A DNA stretch of 55,487 bases, from NCBI GenBank assembly GCA_018240435.1, contig JAFEFT010000025.1, forward strand, positions 1 through 55,487, read 5' to 3'. This stretch comes from Pseudomonadota bacterium. GTDB taxonomy: Bacteria > Pseudomonadota > Gammaproteobacteria > Xanthomonadales > Xanthomonadaceae. The translations under genes were made by a program, and so were the position numbers. This document shows positions 25,465-35,258 of this stretch, piece after piece; the stretch's first letter is position 1, and each line of letters starts with the position of its first letter. The notes under the pieces were generated by a model that worked only from the letters and a program-made list of their open reading frames with translations, was not told the origin of the DNA and did no database searches.

Positions 25465-26736
25465 ATGTCGTTCCTTTCCCCTGGCGCTGCCCGCTATGCG
25501 GCTGCGCTGTTCCTGGTTGCCGTCGCATGGGTTCTGCCGCCGCCGTTGCAGGCCGCGCCTGCTATTTCGCTCAACGAAGCCGTCCGCCGCGCCGTCGATC
25601 GTGCCCCGTTGATCGCAGCGCGCCAGTCGCAGGTCGTCTCAGCACAGCAAGATTCTCGCCGCGCCGGCGCGCTGCCCGACCCGATGCTCTCCGTCGGGTT
25701 GCAAAACCTGCCTGTTACCGGTTCGCCGGCGTTCGACCTAAGCGCCGACGAGATGACCATGAAGACCGTAGGCCTGCGCCAGGACATCCCTGCACGGGCC
25801 AAACGCCAGGCGGAGCGCACGCTCGCAACGCGGCGCGTCGATGCCGCGCAAGCGGCGACCGACAGTCAGCGACAAGACACGCGGCGCGCAGTGGCTATGG
25901 CCTGGATCGATTTGTGGGCCGCCCAGCGCCAGGGCGATGCGCTGGCGCGCGTGCGCGAACAGGCCGCGCTCGCTGCCGGCATCGCGCATGCGCGCGTGCG
26001 TTCCGGTGCCGACTCCGCCTCAGAAGCGCTGGCGGCGGACGCCGAGGTCCTCGACCTCGACAACCGCATCGCCGGCAACCAGACCGACGTGCGCATGGCG
26101 CAGGCCGCACTGCAGCGCTGGCTCGGCGATGCCGACGCGGCGACCACGCCCGACGCGCCGGACTTCACGCAGCTGCCGTACCCGCCAGCTCACCTGCAGG
26201 CGGCGATCGACCGCTTGCCGGCCCTGCGCCCGTCCGCGGCGCAGGTCGAGACCGCCGCCGCCCAGATCGACCTCGCTCGCGCACAGCGCCACCCCGACTG
26301 GAGCATCGAAGCCACCTACGGTCAGCGCAGCGGCGGTCGCAGCGACATGCTCTCGGTACAGGTCGGGATCGGCCTGCCGCTGTTCCCCGGCGAGCGCCAG
26401 GACCGCGACGTCGCCGCACGCCAAGCCGACTACCAGGCCGCGCTCGACGTGCACGAAGACGCGCGCCGTCAGCAGTCCGCGCAGTTGCAGGCCGACCTGG
26501 CGCGCTGGGAGGGCCTGCAACGACAGGTCGCGCTGCACGAGCAACGCATGCTGCCGCTCGCGCGCGACCGCGCTGCCGCGGCGCTGGCGGCCTATCGCGC
26601 CGGCGGCGAGTTGCGTCCCTGGCTCGAAGCCACGCGCGCCGAACTCGACGTGCACCTGGGCCACGCCGAACACCTCGCCGAGCTCGGCCGCGCCTGGGCG
26701 GCGTTGGCCTTCCTGCTGCCGGAGCACACGCCATGA
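25465..26736 (+). CDS. cusC: CusC-like outer-membrane efflux protein (TolC family)
   Basis: TolC-family channel of 423 residues with a signal peptide ending near LQAAPAIS. The first repeat is SLNEAVRRAVDRAPLIAARQ, with the conserved ALPDPMLSVGLQNLP strand motif. The second half contains LPALRPSAAQVETAAAQIDLARAQRHPDWSIE. The stop overlaps the cusB start (ATGA). The start, MSFLSPGAARYAAALF, follows GGAGG. A 5' fragment of a paralogue can still be seen after 15717, so a second copy of this gene once existed in the island. Confidence 0.87.
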   Translation: MSFLSPGAARYAAALFLVAVAWVLPPPLQAAPAISLNEAVRRAVDRAPLIAARQSQVVSAQQDSRRAGALPDPMLSVGLQNLPVTGSPAFDLSADEMTMKTVGLRQDIPARAKRQAERTLATRRVDAAQAATDSQRQDTRRAVAMAWIDLWAAQRQGDALARVREQAALAAGIAHARVRSGADSASEALAADAEVLDLDNRIAGNQTDVRMAQAALQRWLGDADAATTPDAPDFTQLPYPPAHLQAAIDRLPALRPSAAQVETAAAQIDLARAQRHPDWSIEATYGQRSGGRSDMLSVQVGIGLPLFPGERQDRDVAARQADYQAALDVHEDARRQQSAQLQADLARWEGLQRQVALHEQRMLPLARDRAAAALAAYRAGGELRPWLEATRAELDVHLGHAEHLAELGRAWAALAFLLPEHTP

Positions 26737-27965
26737 CCACTTCTACGAACCGCGTGGCCCTCGTGCTGTTCGCGATCGCATTACCGACGATCGGCATCGC
26801 CGTCGGCTACCGCTGGGGGCATGCGCAGCCGCCGCCAGCGGCGCCGGCCGCGGCCGAACGGAAGCCCCTCTACTGGTACGACCCGATGGTGCCCAACGAG
26901 CACTACGACAAGCCCGGCCTGTCGTCGATGGGGATGAAGACGCAGCCCAAGTACGCCGACGAAGCATCGTCCGAGGGCAGCGTCCGCGTCGATGCGCGCA
27001 CCCAGCAGAACCTCGGCGTGCGCACCGCCGTGGTTGAGCGCCGCGCGCTCGCTCAGGACCTTTCAGCGCCAGCGACGATCGCGTGGGATCCGCGCGAGGC
27101 GAGCGTGGTCAGTGCCCGGGTCGATGCGATCGTGACGCACTTGCACGTGCGCGCGCCGTACACGCGGGTGACGGCGGGCCAGCCGCTCGCCGACGTGCTG
27201 GCACCGCAATGGACCAGCGCGCTGGCCGAACAGGCCGCGCTCGCCCACGCCCATTCGGACGAGGCGAAGGAACTGCAGGGCGCCGCCGCGCAGCGACTGC
27301 ATGTGCTCGGCCTGACCGACGCCGACCTGCACTCGGCGCGCGGCGGAACGATCACACTGCACGCCCCGTCGTCCGGCATCGTCACCACCCTCGACGTCCG
27401 CGAAGGCCAGCGCGTGATTGCCGGCCAGACCCTGATGACGGTCAATGCCGGCACCGGCGTCTGGGTCGAGGCGTCGGTGCCGCAGGGACTGGCGGGACGC
27501 CTGCAGGCCGGCACGCCGGCGACGGTGACGCTCGATGCGCAACCCGGACGTAGCTTTCCGGGCAGCGTCGAGGCCGTGCTGCCCGACATCGATCCGGCCA
27601 GCCGTACCCAGCGCGTGCGCATTGCGCTCGCGCACGTCGGCGACGTGTTGAGCCCGGGCCAGTTTGCGCACGTGCATTTCGCGCCTGTGTCGAGCGAGGC
27701 GTTGCCGCTGGTGCCTGACGAAGCCCTGGTCGCCACCGGCACGCAGACGCGGGTGATCGTCGCTGGCGGCGACGGGCGCTTCCACCCGGTCGTGGTCACC
27801 ACCGGACGCTCGGCGGGCGGCATGACCGAGGTGCTGTCGGGCCTTCGTGGTGGCGATCGGATCGTGGTTTCCGGGCAGTTCCTGATCGACTCGGAGGCCA
27901 GCCTCAATGGTGGGCTCGACCGGTTCGGTCCGGGCACCGACGACGCCTCGAAGGCCTCGCCGTGA
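26733..27965 (+). CDS. cusB: CusB-like copper/silver efflux adaptor
   Basis: Periplasmic adaptor of 410 residues. After an N-terminal anchor ([19 protein letters not shown]) comes a heavy-metal-binding motif, [16 protein letters not shown] followed by MGM and KYADE, the signature of CusB proteins that capture Cu(I)/Ag(I) through methionines. The lipoyl and hairpin parts ([21 protein letters not shown]...) and beta-barrel follow. The start overlaps cusC by 4 bp and the stop overlaps the GTG start of cusA, so the three are coupled. Confidence 0.92.
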   Translation: MTTSTNRVALVLFAIALPTIGIAVGYRWGHAQPPPAAPAAAERKPLYWYDPMVPNEHYDKPGLSSMGMKTQPKYADEASSEGSVRVDARTQQNLGVRTAVVERRALAQDLSAPATIAWDPREASVVSARVDAIVTHLHVRAPYTRVTAGQPLADVLAPQWTSALAEQAALAHAHSDEAKELQGAAAQRLHVLGLTDADLHSARGGTITLHAPSSGIVTTLDVREGQRVIAGQTLMTVNAGTGVWVEASVPQGLAGRLQAGTPATVTLDAQPGRSFPGSVEAVLPDIDPASRTQRVRIALAHVGDVLSPGQFAHVHFAPVSSEALPLVPDEALVATGTQTRVIVAGGDGRFHPVVVTTGRSAGGMTEVLSGLRGGDRIVVSGQFLIDSEASLNGGLDRFGPGTDDASKASP

Positions 27966-30900
27966 TCGCCGCACTGATCCGCGCCTCGATCCGCCACCGC
28001 GTGCTGGTGCTGCTCGCCGCGCTCGCCCTGGCTGTCGCCGGCCTGTACGCCGCGCTGCACACGCCGATCGACGCCCTGCCGGACCTGTTAGACACACAGG
28101 TGATCCTGCGCACGTCCTGGGCCGGCCAGTCGCCGCAGATCGTCGAGGACCAGGTCACTTATCCGCTGGCGACCACGATGCTCTCGGTGCCTGGCGCGCA
28201 GGTCGTGCGCGGCTACTCGTTCTTCGGCGACTCCTACGTGTACGTGCTGTTCGACGAGGGCACCGATCTGTACTGGGCTCGCTCGCGGGTTCTCGAAGCG
28301 CTCAGCGGGGTGCGCGACAAGCTGCCGCCGCAGGCCTCGCCGACGTTGGGTCCGGATGCGACCGGGCTGGGGTGGATCTACGAGTACGCGCTCGTCGACC
28401 GCAGCGGCCAGCACGACGTCGGCCAGCTGCGCGCACTGCAGGACTGGTTCCTGCGTTACCGGCTCAAGACCGTTCCCGATGTCGCTGAGGTCGCCAGCAT
28501 CGGCGGCATGGAGCGTGCCTGGCAGATCGTGCCCGACCCGCAGGCGCTGGCGTCGAGGAACCTCACGGTCGCCCAACTCGTCGACGCGGTCAGAGCCGCC
28601 AACGGCGCCAACGGTGGCTCCGTGGTCGAACAGGGCGAGGCCGAGCTGATGGTGCGCAGCGAGGGCTACCTGCGCAGCGAGCAGGACTTCCTCGACGTGC
28701 CGGTCGTGACCGGCGCCGGCGGCGTGCCGGTGCTGCTGCGCGACGTTGCGACCGTGCACCGCGGCCCGAAGTTCCGCCGCGGCATCGCCGATCTCGACGG
28801 CCAGGGCGAAGTCGCCGGCGGCGTGATCGTGCTGCGCAACGGCAAGAATGCACGCGCTGCGATCGCGGCGGTCAAGTCGCGGCTCGCCGAGCTGCAACAC
28901 AGCCTGCCGGCCGGCGTGACGATCGTCCCGACCTACGACCGCTCCCAGCTGATCGACGCCGCGGTCGAGAACCTCTGGGGCAAGCTGCTCGAGGAGTTCG
29001 TGGTCGTCGCCCTGGTGTGCGTGCTGTTTCTCGGCCACCTGCGTTCGGCAGGCGTGGCCGTGGTCAGCCTGCCGCTCGGCGTGCTCGCGGCTTTCCTGGT
29101 CATGCACGTGCAGGGCGTCTCGGCCAACTTGATGTCGCTCGGTGGCATCGCGATCGCGATCGGCGCGATGGTCGACGCGGCGGTGGTGATGATCGAGAAC
29201 ACCCACAAGCACCTCGAACACTGGCGCGAGGGGCACGACGGGCAGGAACCGGTAGCGGAGGACCGCTGGCGGCTCGTCGCCGATGCAGCGAGCGAGGTCG
29301 GTCCGGCGCTGTTCGTGAGCCTGCTGGTGATCGCGTTGTCGTTCGTGCCGGTGTTCGCACTTGAGGCGCAGGAAGGCCGTCTGTTCAAGCCATTGGCCTA
29401 CACCAAGACGTACGCCATGGCGGCCGCCGCCGCCTTGTCGGTGACCCTGGTGCCGGTGCTGATGGGTTACCTCGTGCGCGGCCGCATTCGTCCCGAGCAT
29501 TCGAACCCGCTCAACCGCGGCCTGATGGCGCTCTACCGTCCGGTCCTCGATGCAGTGCTGCGGCACCCGAAGACGACGCTGATGATCGCCGCGCTGGTCA
29601 TGCTCAGCGCCGTCTGGCCGTTGTCGCAACTGGGCAGCGAGTTCATGCCGCCGATGGATGAGGGCACGCTGCTGTACATGCCCACCGCGCTGCCGGGCCT
29701 GTCGGCCGGCAAGGCCGGCCAGTTGCTGCAGCTCACCGATCGGATGCTGATGACCGTGCCGGAGGTCGATCATGTGTTCGGCAAGGCCGGTCGCGCCGAG
29801 ACCGCGACCGACCCGGCGCCACTGGAGATGTTCGAGACCACCATCACCTTCAAGCCGAAGAGCCAGTGGCGTCCCGGCATGACGACGGATCGGCTGCGCG
29901 ACGAGCTCGATCACGCGGTGAAGGTCCCCGGTCTGTCGAACCTGTTCGTGCCCCCGATCCGCAATCGCGTCGACATGCTCGCGACCGGCATCAAGAGCCC
30001 GATCGGTATCAAGGTGCTCGGCAGTGATCCGGTGGTGCTGCAGCAGGTCGCCGACCGGATCGAGGCGCTCGCGCGGACCGTGCCCGGCGTCCGTTCGGCG
30101 ATCGCCGAGCGCGCAGCGAGCGGCCGTTACGTCGACGTGCACATCCGGCGCGAGGACGCGGCGCGCTATGGGCTGACCCAGCAGCAGGTGCAGGAGTTGA
30201 TCGCGACCGCGGTCGGCGGTGACCCGGTCGGTCAGACGATCGAGGGCCTCGAACGCTATCCGATCGTCGTGCGCTACCCGCAAGCCGAGCGTGGCTCACC
30301 GGCGGCGCTCGCGAACCTGCCGATCGTTGCACCAGGCGGCGCACAGCTCACGCTGGGCCAGGTTGCCGACGTGCGTGTCGTCGCGGGGCCGTCGATGCTC
30401 AAGAGCGAAGACGGGCAACTGGCGACCTACGTCTACGTCGACGTCGGCGGTCGCTCGCTCGGCGCCGTGGTGTCCAACCTGCAGGCGGTAGTGTCCGCGA
30501 AGGACATTCGACCGCCTGGAGTAACGATCGCCTGGTCGGGGCAGTTCGAGTACCTCGCGCGGGCGACGGAGCGCCTGAAGCTGATCGTGCCGGTGGCACT
30601 GGTGATCATTTTCGGCCTGATCTATGCGGTGTTCCGGCGTATGAGCGAAGCGGCGCTGATCATGGCCAGCGTGCCGTTCGCGCTCGTGGGTGGCTTGTGG
30701 TTGATCTACCTGATGGGGCACGCCGTGTCGGTCGCCACCGTGGTCGGCTTCATCGCGCTCGGCGGCGTGGCCGCCGAGTTCGGCGTGGTGATGCTGCTGT
30801 ATCTGAGGCACGCGTGGGATCGGCGGCTTGCAACCGATCCGGAAGCAGGCGTCGATGCACTCGATGCTGCGATCCGAGAGGGCGCCGTGCAGCGCGTGCG

Positions 30901-31105
30901 ACCGAAGGCGATGACCGTCGCGGTGATCCTCGCCGGACTGCTGCCTATCCTGTTCGGCACCGGCGCTGGTTCGGAGGTCATGCAGCGCATCGCCGCGCCC
31001 ATGGTCGGCGGCATGCTGACCGCGCCGCTGCTGTCGATGCTGGTGCTACCGGCTGCATTCCGGTGGATGACCGAGCGCCGCCTGCGAAGCCTCGTAGTGC
31101 GATGA
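27962..31105 (+). CDS. cusA: CusA copper/silver RND efflux pump
   Basis: Inner-membrane HME-RND pump of 1047 residues for Cu(I)/Ag(I). All three methionine ligands of E. coli CusA are present at the same numbering: Met573 in LLYMP, Met623 in LEMFETT and Met672 in VDMLATG. The proton-relay helix reads [15 protein letters not shown], the monovalent-metal form. The GTG start at 27962 overlaps the cusB stop. No cusF or sensor kinase pair is next to it, so control is presumably by a regulator elsewhere or by the small gene at 25014. Confidence 0.95.
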   Translation: MIAALIRASIRHRVLVLLAALALAVAGLYAALHTPIDALPDLLDTQVILRTSWAGQSPQIVEDQVTYPLATTMLSVPGAQVVRGYSFFGDSYVYVLFDEGTDLYWARSRVLEALSGVRDKLPPQASPTLGPDATGLGWIYEYALVDRSGQHDVGQLRALQDWFLRYRLKTVPDVAEVASIGGMERAWQIVPDPQALASRNLTVAQLVDAVRAANGANGGSVVEQGEAELMVRSEGYLRSEQDFLDVPVVTGAGGVPVLLRDVATVHRGPKFRRGIADLDGQGEVAGGVIVLRNGKNARAAIAAVKSRLAELQHSLPAGVTIVPTYDRSQLIDAAVENLWGKLLEEFVVVALVCVLFLGHLRSAGVAVVSLPLGVLAAFLVMHVQGVSANLMSLGGIAIAIGAMVDAAVVMIENTHKHLEHWREGHDGQEPVAEDRWRLVADAASEVGPALFVSLLVIALSFVPVFALEAQEGRLFKPLAYTKTYAMAAAAALSVTLVPVLMGYLVRGRIRPEHSNPLNRGLMALYRPVLDAVLRHPKTTLMIAALVMLSAVWPLSQLGSEFMPPMDEGTLLYMPTALPGLSAGKAGQLLQLTDRMLMTVPEVDHVFGKAGRAETATDPAPLEMFETTITFKPKSQWRPGMTTDRLRDELDHAVKVPGLSNLFVPPIRNRVDMLATGIKSPIGIKVLGSDPVVLQQVADRIEALARTVPGVRSAIAERAASGRYVDVHIRREDAARYGLTQQQVQELIATAVGGDPVGQTIEGLERYPIVVRYPQAERGSPAALANLPIVAPGGAQLTLGQVADVRVVAGPSMLKSEDGQLATYVYVDVGGRSLGAVVSNLQAVVSAKDIRPPGVTIAWSGQFEYLARATERLKLIVPVALVIIFGLIYAVFRRMSEAALIMASVPFALVGGLWLIYLMGHAVSVATVVGFIALGGVAAEFGVVMLLYLRHAWDRRLATDPEAGVDALDAAIREGAVQRVRPKAMTVAVILAGLLPILFGTGAGSEVMQRIAAPMVGGMLTAPLLSMLVLPAAFRWMTERRLRSLVVR

Positions 31106-31189
31106 GGTCGTCGCTAGGATTCAGGATCGTCTCGCGCGTGGCTGGAATCCTCCACGCACCGCGTCCGTCCGGCACCCAGGAGCTGCGCT

Positions 31190-31459
31190 TCAGCGATCGC
31201 GTCGTGGCGCGCAGCAATCCCGTGCTTCCTGCACCGGCGGGCATTTCACCGAGCCATACGAGCAGAACACGCAGCAGTCCCCCGGCAGCGGGCGCAGGCA
31301 TTCACCGCAGCCGGTGCACTCGTAGAAGTACGTGCAGGCATTGGTCGGCATCGTGAGCGTCGTCTGGTGCGCGCATCGCGGGCAGGTCAGCGTGCTGACC
31401 AGTTCCGCGGTACGCGTGGTTTGCCGGGGGGATGACGTGGAGGGGCATGCCTCATTCAT
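31190..31459 (-). CDS. Small Cys-rich GDCCVFCSYG protein of the mer-like operon
   Basis: An 89-residue protein with four CxxC-like pairs: LTCPRC, YECTGCGEC, GDCCVFC and KCPP. The block GDCCVFCSYGSVKCPPVQ is a well-known signature of a small uncharacterised family that often travels with metal-resistance genes and MerR regulators. It probably binds zinc or mercury. It starts inside the last codons of the thioredoxin-like gene (8-bp overlap), so it belongs to the merT operon. Its role is unknown. The true start may be any of several codons before the first CxxC. Confidence 0.75.
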   Translation of the reverse strand: MNEACPSTSSPRQTTRTAELVSTLTCPRCAHQTTLTMPTNACTYFYECTGCGECLRPLPGDCCVFCSYGSVKCPPVQEARDCCAPRRDR

Positions 31460-32105
31460 GCGCGGTGCTTCCGTGGGCGGGCTTCAACGACGCCAGCTGA
31501 CGCGCGACCTCCTTGGCGAAGGCGCTGCTGTCGAGGAACGGATACGTCTTCTGCCACATCAGGTCGCTCAGCTGGTGCATCGCGAAGACCGGCCTGGGCG
31601 GCAAGGTCGAGGTCCACTGCGCGTCGGGTCCGTAGATCGCCCACACGTCCCAAGCGAACACGTCCTTGCCGGCCTCGGACTTCAGCGCCAGCCCCTGCCC
31701 GAACAGGCGTCCTGCGTTGCCGGCGGGATCCCAATAGTGCTTCGCGCCCGTCCCCGGCATGACCTGGCACGCGTTCGCGACGTCGGCCTGCTTGGCGCCC
31801 AGCACCGACATGTGGATCACGAAGGCCGTCAGCCGGGCGTCGCCGGCGTGGGGCCGCAGCACGTCGCGGTCGAGGTCGCTCATGCCACGCAGGCAGTGCG
31901 AACAGACCGGATCGACCAGGAACACCAGACGCACGGTTCCCCGGGCCTTGTTGAAGTCCTCGCGCACCGCCTGGTCGGTGGCCGACAACACGACCGGTGT
32001 GTCGCATCGCCCACTGCCCGCGGGAGCGGCAGGCCCGGCTAAGGCCAGGCTCGTCAACGCGGCGCCAAGGCACGCTGTCGTCCAACGAATGGCAGAACGC
32101 TTCAC
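31452..32105 (-). CDS. Periplasmic thioredoxin-fold protein in a mer-like operon
   Basis: A 217-residue secreted protein. The GTG at 32105 is chosen because GGAGAAGC lies just upstream and a signal peptide follows (WTTACLGAALTSLALAGPAA). The mature part has a thioredoxin-like fold with a CSHC active site in VDPVCSHCLRGMSDLDRDVL, followed by an extended helical domain and a Trp-rich end (WDVWAIYGPDAQW), similar to DsbC/DsbG or TraF-like proteins. It occupies the place where MerP (a small periplasmic Hg(II)-binding protein) is expected, 31 bp after merT. Cys-pair binding of Hg(II) or thiol repair is plausible but inferred. Confidence 0.65.
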   Translation of the reverse strand: MKRSAIRWTTACLGAALTSLALAGPAAPAGSGRCDTPVVLSATDQAVREDFNKARGTVRLVFLVDPVCSHCLRGMSDLDRDVLRPHAGDARLTAFVIHMSVLGAKQADVANACQVMPGTGAKHYWDPAGNAGRLFGQGLALKSEAGKDVFAWDVWAIYGPDAQWTSTLPPRPVFAMHQLSDLMWQKTYPFLDSSAFAKEVARQLASLKPAHGSTAHE

Positions 32106-32136
32106 GATGCTTCTCCAGTGCCGCGCAGGCGGCGGC

Positions 32137-32481
32137 TCACCAGAACTTCCAGGGCTGCGATACCACGAACAGGATGATGGCGCCCACCGCCACGAGCACG
32201 GTGAGCCAGCGCAGTGGCCACGACAATGGCCGTTCGCAGCTGCCATCGGCGCACGCGCGCCGCGGCCGAAACGTCCACCACGCCGTGGCCGCCATCAGCA
32301 CGGCCGCCACCGCCCAGAGGTAGGGCGCTGCCGGCGCGAGGCGCGCGAGCGTCACCGCGCCGCTCACGCCGACAAGGGCGACCAGCCACGGAACGCCGCA
32401 GCAGCCTCCGACGATCCAGGCCAATCCCGCCAAACCGAGGGTGCCGGAGGCGGACGAGACGATACGAGTCCTCAAGGACAT
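32137..32481 (-). CDS. merT: MerT-like mercuric ion transporter
   Basis: Inner-membrane protein of 114 residues with three helices. The diagnostic cysteine pair C27-C28 is in helix 1 (IVGGCCGVPW) and a second pair, C77 and C82, is in the cytoplasmic loop (RACADGSCE), as in MerT, which takes Hg(II) into the cell. The ATG at 32481 lies about 30 bp after the promoter -10. It is the first gene of the leftward operon controlled by the MerR-type promoter. No merA reductase follows, so imported mercury would have no visible detoxifying enzyme here. Confidence 0.82.
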   Translation of the reverse strand: MSLRTRIVSSASGTLGLAGLAWIVGGCCGVPWLVALVGVSGAVTLARLAPAAPYLWAVAAVLMAATAWWTFRPRRACADGSCERPLSWPLRWLTVLVAVGAIILFVVSQPWKFW

Positions 32482-32512
32482 GCGGGCACCGGCTGACAGG
32501 AGCTGTGAGGAA

Positions 32513-32543
32513 GCATAACCTCCGTACCTTGGTACGGAGTCAA
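32513..32543 (-). promoter_or_regulatory. MerR-type promoter/operator
   Basis: On the minus strand: -35 TTGACT (32543-32538), a 19-bp spacer, and -10 TTATGC (32518-32513). The overlong 19-bp spacer contains the dyad CCGTACC-AA-GGTACGG, the classical MerR activation layout in which the regulator untwists the spacer. It drives merT and the following genes, and being placed between merT and merR it should also repress merR. Confidence 0.9.
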
Positions 32544-32601
32544 GTGCGGCGGCCGAAGCCTGCGGCCCCGCTCCGGATCCGCGCATCCTGGAGCCACGTC
32601 C

Positions 32602-32997
32602 ATGTCCTTCACGATCGGAAGCCTGGCGGACGTCACGGGCACCCACGTCGAGACGATCCGGTACTACCAGCGCCGCGGCCTGATCGACGAACCGACCAGG
32701 CCGCAGGGCGGCATTCGCCGCTACGACGAACACCATGCGCGTCGCTTGCGCTTCATCCGACGGGCGCAGACCTTGGGCTTCAGCCTGGAGGAGGTTGGCG
32801 AACTGTTGCTCCTGGAGGACGGCCAGCACTGCGGCGAGGCCGAACGGCTCGGGTCGATCAAGCTGGCGAAGGTGCGCGACCACATCGTGCGACTGCAACG
32901 GGTCGAGCACGCCTTGGCGGAACTGGTCGAACGCTGCCACTGCAATCAGGGCACCGTGCGCTGCCCGCTGATCGGTTCGCTCGAGGACGAGGCCTAA
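32602..32997 (+). CDS. merR: MerR-type mercury-responsive regulator
   Basis: A MerR-family activator of 131 residues: winged helix at 1-70 (IGSLADVTGTHVETIRYYQRRGLI) and a dimer helix. Sensor cysteines C77, C112 and C121 have exactly the spacing of the Hg(II) ligands of Tn501 MerR (35 and 9 residues). An extra Cys114 sits beside the second ligand. It is divergent from merT over a canonical operator. The cysteine spacing makes mercury the likely inducer, rather than lead or cadmium. Confidence 0.93.
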   Translation: MSFTIGSLADVTGTHVETIRYYQRRGLIDEPTRPQGGIRRYDEHHARRLRFIRRAQTLGFSLEEVGELLLLEDGQHCGEAERLGSIKLAKVRDHIVRLQRVEHALAELVERCHCNQGTVRCPLIGSLEDEA

Positions 32998-33040
32998 GCT
33001 TCTTGCCCGCCAGCGTGGCGCCGGGGATCGTCAACCCGGC

Positions 33041-34048
33041 TTACAGCGTCGGCCAAATCCAGAACACCAACCCGATCAAAGCGATGAAGCCGCCACTGAG
33101 CACCTCGCCATAACGCTCCAACGGGCCTAGGCTCACGCGCTGCAACCCCATCGTCGAACCGACGCACAACGCTACGTACGTAGCGATTGTGGAGGCCGCA
33201 AAGACCAGCGACATCGCGATGATGAGTCCAACGCCATACTTCGAGGCGGCAAAGAACGCTGGAATACCCTCGACCATCGGGGACGAACCGAGGATCAGCA
33301 GCAGTGCGGTACGGCTCTTGGCCTTGTCGTCATAGCCCGCCCCATGGGTATGCCCTCCGTGTCCATGCGCGTGCTCGGTGAACCGTGCGGCGTAGGTATG
33401 CATGTGGCCGTCGTGATCGGTCGTCAACCCGATGTCGAACTGGTGGGGCTCGGGAATAACGTCGATGGACTCCCAGAACGCGCCGCGCTGCTGGAAGCGG
33501 AACTCCTGGCGGCTGCCATCGTCCCGCCGGGTTTCCAGCACCGTCGATTCGCCGATCGACCCTGTCAGGCGGAACCGCGGCGGCGCGCCGATCTCGAAGA
33601 TCGAGACCTCGATGGTCCCGTGCTCGGTGGCGATCGTCTGCAATTCGGGACCATGGATCGAATCGGCATCGTGATCGTGTACGTCGCCGTGAGAATGCCC
33701 GTGATCGTGGCTGTGCCCATGACCGCCGTGACCGTGCAGGCCACGCCAGGCGCCGATCGCGATCCAGCCGCCAAAGCCGATCAGCGCCAGGCTCGCGATC
33801 GTGTCGACCCACTGACCGAACCTCGTCGCGACCGCGACGCCGCCGATCCAGATGACCAGGGCGATTGCCAGCGTCGACAGCACATGGCCGGTGCCGGCCT
33901 TCAGCGCGGCCCTGGTCGTTTCGGCCCGCGACCAGCCGCGCTGGCGCGCGATCAGGGTGATCGGGACCCAGTGGTCGGGAACGATCGTGTGCAGGACGCC
34001 GACGGCGGCGACCGCGCCGACGAGCAGCCAACCGGATGCATCGACCAT
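33041..34048 (-). CDS. rcnA: RcnA-like nickel/cobalt efflux protein
   Basis: Membrane transporter of the NicO/RcnA type, 335 residues and six helices. The first helix has HTIVPDHWVPI with metal-binding histidines. A long periplasm- or cytosol-facing His-rich stretch (HGHGGHGHSHDHGHSHGD) lies near 105-130, and a second (HAHGHGGHTHG) near 225. Between them is a beta-rich insert (about 130-220) absent from E. coli RcnA. The gene starts 9 bp after the regulator gene stop, so they form one operon under the operator at 34347. The exact substrate (Ni, Co or another divalent metal) is inferred. Confidence 0.82.
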   Translation of the reverse strand: MVDASGWLLVGAVAAVGVLHTIVPDHWVPITLIARQRGWSRAETTRAALKAGTGHVLSTLAIALVIWIGGVAVATRFGQWVDTIASLALIGFGGWIAIGAWRGLHGHGGHGHSHDHGHSHGDVHDHDADSIHGPELQTIATEHGTIEVSIFEIGAPPRFRLTGSIGESTVLETRRDDGSRQEFRFQQRGAFWESIDVIPEPHQFDIGLTTDHDGHMHTYAARFTEHAHGHGGHTHGAGYDDKAKSRTALLLILGSSPMVEGIPAFFAASKYGVGLIIAMSLVFAASTIATYVALCVGSTMGLQRVSLGPLERYGEVLSGGFIALIGLVFWIWPTL

Positions 34049-34057
34049 GGTCCTCTC

Positions 34058-34336
34058 CTAGAGATATTTCGTGATGGCCTTGAACTCGTCCATCGCTAAG
34101 CGGCTGCCTTGCCCGCTCCCGTCGACGGCGTGATCCAGGCAGTGGTCGAGGTGGTCGTTGATGAAGGTCTTCTTGGCCACATGCACCGCGCTCGCCGCCG
34201 CCTGCAACTGCTGCGCGATCTCAAGGCACGGTCGCCCAGCCTCGATCATGGCGCGGATGCTGCGCAGCTGGCCCTCGGCGCGGGTGAGACGCTTGAGCAC
34301 GGCCGGGTGGGTGTGATGGATCTTTGAAAGCGCCAT
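34058..34336 (-). CDS. rcnR: RcnR/CsoR-family metal-sensing repressor
   Basis: An all-helical repressor of 92 residues. It has the C-H-C arrangement of the family at C37, H62 and C66, plus N-terminal His7, His8 and His10 and His65, which resemble the extra histidine ligands RcnR uses for Ni/Co. It precedes rcnA in one operon, with the operator 11 bp upstream of its start codon. Ligand composition and partner favour nickel/cobalt; a copper-sensing CsoR is the alternative. Confidence 0.85.
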   Translation of the reverse strand: MALSKIHHTHPAVLKRLTRAEGQLRSIRAMIEAGRPCLEIAQQLQAAASAVHVAKKTFINDHLDHCLDHAVDGSGQGSRLAMDEFKAITKYL

Positions 34337-34346
34337 GGGGTCAGCC

Positions 34347-34370
34347 TCCTATACTGGTGGCAGTATAGGA
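34347..34370. promoter_or_regulatory. RcnR/CsoR operator
   Basis: A perfect inverted repeat of two 10-bp arms, TCCTATACTG and CAGTATAGGA, separated by GTGG. It contains the family core TACT-GGTGGC-AGTA (TACT, G-rich centre, AGTA). It sits directly upstream of the rcnR start codon. Confidence 0.85.
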
Positions 34371-34553
34371 GAACGACGCAGGAATTCGTTGGAATGCATG
34401 CACGGACGGTCGTCGTTGTGCCCTTCCGCGACGGTTTGTCAGCCGCGATGGGCGCCGAGCCACGGGCTTACCGTGAAGCGCATCGATCGAAAAGGATGAG
34501 ACGGCAGGCCTATGCAGCCCGGCTGTGAACAGCGACCGATCCGCGCAGGCCCG

Positions 34554-35258
34554 CTACACGCCCAACCAGTGGCGGGCTGCCCCGTAATTGACTGCGTAAT
34601 GCATGCCCAGCGCGTCGAATTCAGCCGCCAGGTCGGCCCGCAACGCACTGCCCTGAGCGCGATCGGTGTAGTCGCGGATGTTCGACGACGCAAAGACGAT
34701 CGGGTGCGTCAGGCCGGCTGCGCGCAGCTGTACGGCGGCATCGAGGTACGTCTCGATGACGACACAATCTTCCATCGAATTCTTCGACTGCGTTGCCGGA
34801 GTCCGGCCGTGGCTCACGCGCGCCCAGGCCCGGCCCACGATCGCCGGTGACGACGCGGCCGGTGTGCGCGCCGCCAGCCAGCGCTCGGCCAAGGCGCGGG
34901 CGCGCTGCGGGTGGTCCCTCCAGTGCGCGCAATCCAGGGAACCGGCGGCGCCGTACAGCACGGCGATCGCCTCAACCCGATCGATCGTGTCCAGCAGCTG
35001 GCTCATGCGTTCGCGGGCCTCCGCCGCGACCGTGTCCACATGACGGTGGAACTCGATCTGGACCTGCTCGGCCACCACGCCGGCCAGTACGCCCGACTCG
35101 ATGCGCTCGAGCAATCCCATCGCGTGTTCCAAATCGGTCGCGTACGTCTTTTCTCGCGTGGGATCGCGCAGCAGGTCGAGCAGTGAGCAAGTGTCCAGGC
35201 ACAGAACCGGCTGGCCCTGTTCGACCAGTTGCTGCACCCGGTCGTCCGGGAGCGTCAT
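34554..35258 (-). CDS. PIN-domain (PIN-like nuclease) protein, third gene of an ATPase operon
   Basis: A 234-residue protein with a PIN-type nuclease layout. The acidic residue D22 is in VLCLDTCSLLDLL at the end of the first strand, E163/D164 in NSMEDCVVIETYLDAA, and the last part VFASSNIRDY supplies N193 and D196. PIN domains are metal-dependent RNases; the long helical insert at about 45-130 makes this larger than VapC toxins. The ATG at 35258 overlaps the stop of the preceding gene (ATGA), so the two are coupled. Before the insertion upstream, it was probably the third gene after an AAA ATPase. It could be a toxin, an RNA-processing enzyme or a defence effector. Confidence 0.65.
   Translation of the reverse strand: MTLPDDRVQQLVEQGQPVLCLDTCSLLDLLRDPTREKTYATDLEHAMGLLERIESGVLAGVVAEQVQIEFHRHVDTVAAEARERMSQLLDTIDRVEAIAVLYGAAGSLDCAHWRDHPQRARALAERWLAARTPAASSPAIVGRAWARVSHGRTPATQSKNSMEDCVVIETYLDAAVQLRAAGLTHPIVFASSNIRDYTDRAQGSALRADLAAEFDALGMHYAVNYGAARHWLGV

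Noticed and set aside
28088-30283. 731-codon minus-strand frame across cusA
   Set aside because: Antisense shadow with His/Arg-rich low-complexity sequence; cusA has all family landmarks.
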